In this document: positions 61,504-64,000 of the stretch, piece after piece
Numbering within the stretch: the first letter of the stretch is position 1
Layout of the letters: every line of letters starts with the position of its first letter
Origin: Chionis minor
Lineage: Eukaryota; Chordata; Aves; Charadriiformes; Chionididae
Length of the DNA stretch: 64,000 nt
NCBI GenBank assembly: GCA_013398295.1
Contig: VZSF01010129.1
Location: 321,565 to 385,564, forward strand
Direction: 5' to 3'
Notes under the pieces: generated by a model
The model's input: the letters and a program-made list of their open reading frames with translations, nothing else
What the model was told of the DNA's origin: nothing
Databases searched by the model: none
Position numbers and translations under genes: made by a program

Positions 61504-63608
61504 NTGTTGTGGGACATCAGGTCCTCCACGCCAAGCATTTTGCTCTCCAGATCTACTTCCCAGAGTCACCCCACATGCCAGTGCAGGCACAGCTGCTTTC
61601 ACTGACATCTTCACATCACTTTCACTCTCTTTTGGCCAGTCTGGAAAGCAGGCAGCAGGAATTTCCCTGTTCCACTAGCATTTGTTTAATCCCAGAAACA
61701 TGCCATCAGCGCCATGCCTATTAGGCACTGAGGAATGCAAGTTAAGAGGAAGCGTTACAACTCCTCCTCCTTTGCAAAATTCCCTACTTGCCATAGTTTG
61801 GAACAGCGGTGCCTACAATCTTTTCTCACTCTTCTCCAGCTGGAGAAACAGAATGTGTCCTTCTACTCACCCTCATCATCCTCAGTGAGTACAGGTCACT
61901 GAGAGTGAAGAGCACACAGGCAGATTTCACTTCTTTTTCTTAAAAACTAAACGTGAGTGGGATGGATACACTGCACCTGGAGTCACCTGTGCAGGTTGAA
62001 ATGCATAAATAATGTGCACTTGCCTTAAATTAAATCACGATTCTATTTAAAACAGAGTGTTTGAAACTTGCTATATTTACAAGTTTTTAGGAGTTGTACA
62101 TCTTAAATGCATAGACCCACTGAGGAGAAACACAGGCTGCACATATTTAATGAGGCTGTTGCCACAAGTCACCAGTGATAGGAGTAGCAGAGCTTATCAC
62201 ATTATTCTCTCTTTTAATAAAACTTGGTTTTATTCTGGAGTAATTGCTTAGCTTTGGTAGTTAAAAGAACATTAGTTAAAACAGCTGAAGATATAAACTA
62301 TTCAGGCAAGTTAATAAGCTCAAACATAAAATGTTATAGAACATCTATTTTTAAAGATGTGACAAATATTTTAAGTTCGTCTTCTGTTTTCAGAATATTG
62401 TAATAACTTCAAAAAGCCCTGCCTATTAAGAACAGGTTAGTTCAATTTTTAATTATTTTTAGAACAGGGAGGTATCGTGATGTACACACACGCAAATCTA
62501 AATAAGTATAGCTTATTAAAATAACTAAGAGATGCAAAAATCCAAAGCAATCCATTACTTGTCCTGTCCTTTCTAACAACTTCTTCCCTAACATGTAATA
62601 ATTAGGGAGCATAGAAATATTTTGGAAACCGGAACAGATTTCAGACAGGACAAGAGAACACATTTCAGTGGGTATCAGTGCAGTAGAGAGGTTACTTCTG
62701 TTTCACCAACGCATATACTCCACTTCTCACTCACCTTTCATTGCATCTAAAACCCAGCATGAGCCCTTCTCTGTTACTAGCACCTTGCTGACTTCCAAGA
62801 GGAACAGGAAGGCTCTGTTTTCTTTTGGATTTGACTTTTAACACAAGATTTGGTGGTCCTAATCTTTTCTCAATTACAAAACATCAAAATAACGCCAAGA
62901 ACAAACGCTGGCCGCACCAGGGAGACAATACAAAAGAGAATTTCAAGGGTTCCAAAACATCTGAACTCCTAATTTCCCTGCTTTACAATACTTTCCCCCC
63001 CTCCTGCCACCATGAAAAAAGGAGACGCTCTTTAAAACAAAATCAACAACTACGTATTGAAGTCATCTGCCCTCCCTCTTTCTCCTCAGTGCAACTAAAG
63101 GCACGATGCCAACTTTTCAACAACGAGCCTCGTGGCTCCGGCTGACCCATGTCTTAGTCTTTCAGAAATGAGCGATGAAGCTCAAAGGCGGCGCCTCAAG
63201 GGAAGCCTCGGAGCAGGACACCACCAGCGCTCCCAATACCTTAAGCGCAGAGGGGAGGTCAGCCTGTGCTAAGTTGCCTTTCCAAAGTTTATAGCAAGCA
63301 AATTCAGCACGGCGAATGTGAGAGGTCTGGCACACCAACAAGCCACAGTAACACCAGCATCTCTCCCAGGCCTGACCCCACTGAATCCGCAGCTGAAACC
63401 ACAGGCACTTCAGAAAAAGTCAGGCTATTTTAAATAAACATACTGCAAGGAAGGGCAATTCTACAGCTTGCACTACAAGTATAAATTTGGGTTTATTTTT
63501 GACAACATCTTATTCTTCTGTGTTACCCAAAGAGACGACCTCTCCCTCATGGTTAAAGGGGTAAAAAAGTACTCACAGCTGCAGCCTTATTTCAGCAGAA
63601 CGACTTAC

Positions 63609-63679
63609 CTGTCCATCAGAGCGTGACCTCTTCCTTCACAACACTATCTGTGTCACCCTCCGCTGGCCTGACAACAGAC
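63609..63679 (-). other. Exon candidate with good splice sites
   Basis: A 71-base segment on the minus strand is bounded by a strong acceptor (TGTTGTGTGTTGTCCTCTCAG across 63680-63700) and a consensus donor (CAG then GTAAGT). All three frames contain a stop. The longest reads SVVRPAEGDTDSVVKEEVTL and then stops eight bases before the donor. If real it could be a non-coding 5' exon of a transcript entering SP3 from upstream, a 3' exon of the next gene (OLA1 in other vertebrates), or part of a long non-coding RNA. I do not recognise the sequence. Confidence 0.35.
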
Positions 63680-64000
63680 CTGAGAGGACAACACACAACA
63701 TCAGGCACCGCTGCTCCAGCCTCCACAATTTAATAATTCCAAGGCAAGAATGAAATACTTTTTCAAAATTATTTGAACAAAAAAGCTTCAGTCTCAAAGA
63801 TAACATGATTTTTCTACATATATTTCCCCTCTCCAGTAAAAATCATTCACGCCGCATCGTTCTTATTATCCTTACTATCATCTTTCAGTGAATGTCCATC
63901 TACAAATTCATTAACTTTTTTGAGACAAATCATTGGTATCCTAATCTTCTGATTCCCATGAAAGACTCACTTTCGAGATACAATTGCAGCTGCCCCACAC
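63680..64000. other. Right edge of window
   Basis: AT-rich sequence. On the minus strand a short frame (about 63850-63966) reads IPMICLKKVNEFVDGHSLKD then an Asp/Lys/Asn-rich tail and a stop, preceded by a possible donor AAAGTGAGT at 63966-63974. I do not recognise this peptide, and 38 open codons can occur by chance. Confidence 0.3.

Larger units (their letters stand above)
58948..63608. other. Intergenic DNA
   Basis: No recognisable coding gene. It contains a candidate conserved block (59240-59715), an old CR1-like relic near 60565-60655, and a CA/CT microsatellite at 61478-61503 followed by a single undetermined base at 61504. The rest is AT-rich unique sequence with short A/T runs. Confidence 0.55.

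Noticed and set aside
58939..64000. Coding exons of OLA1, the expected upstream neighbour
   Set aside because: No GTPase motif and no match to the known OLA1 C-terminal region on the minus strand. The gene presumably begins beyond the right edge.
1..64000. CRISPR arrays, tRNA or rRNA genes, bacterial-type operons or defence systems
   Set aside because: No repeat-spacer pattern, cloverleaf or dense gene order. This is a sparse vertebrate locus.

Overview
The window is vertebrate nuclear DNA, almost certainly from a bird of the Neoaves. It contains several CR1 LINE copies of avian type (one with a recognisable reverse transcriptase) and a solitary LTR of a family I recognise from neoavian genomes (it opens TGTCCTGGTTTCGACTGGGA). 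It also has a single-copy gene with long introns and a CpG-island promoter. An 895-base run of N sits in the GC-richest part, as is common for bird promoters in draft assemblies.

The only protein-coding gene I can support is the 5' half of SP3, the Sp/KLF-family zinc-finger transcription factor, on the minus strand. Reading right to left: the promoter and first exon fall in the N gap (22213-23107). Exon 2 (22064-22188) encodes the N-terminus. Exon 3 (21769-21885) encodes the Sp box. Exon 4 (10076-11438) encodes the two glutamine-rich activation regions. Splice phases agree across all three exons (exon 2 begins with two bases of a split codon, exons 2 and 3 end in phase 0, exon 4 ends in phase 1). 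The zinc-finger exons are not in the window, so they must lie to the left of base 1. Bases 1-10075 are therefore part of intron 4, and 11439-21768 is intron 3.

Bases 23108 to 64000 lie upstream of SP3 and look intergenic. They hold a GC-rich CpG-island shoulder (to about 23520), a long unremarkable stretch, and a second GC-rich zone (about 43.1-46.4 kb) with an unusually long open frame. Beyond that are three CR1 copies (52.0-53.5, 53.8-54.4 and 58.6-58.9 kb), several AT-rich blocks that read like conserved non-coding elements, and one well-formed but unidentified exon candidate on the minus strand at 63609-63679. In other vertebrates the next gene upstream of SP3 is OLA1, on the same strand; I found none of its coding sequence here.

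The many other open frames are short, have no recognisable domains, mostly overlap repeats or GC-rich DNA on both strands, and are not annotated. I found no tRNA, rRNA, CRISPR array or novel multi-gene system. The best leads are the exon candidate near the right edge, the second GC-rich zone, the candidate conserved elements, and the translational-start layout of SP3.
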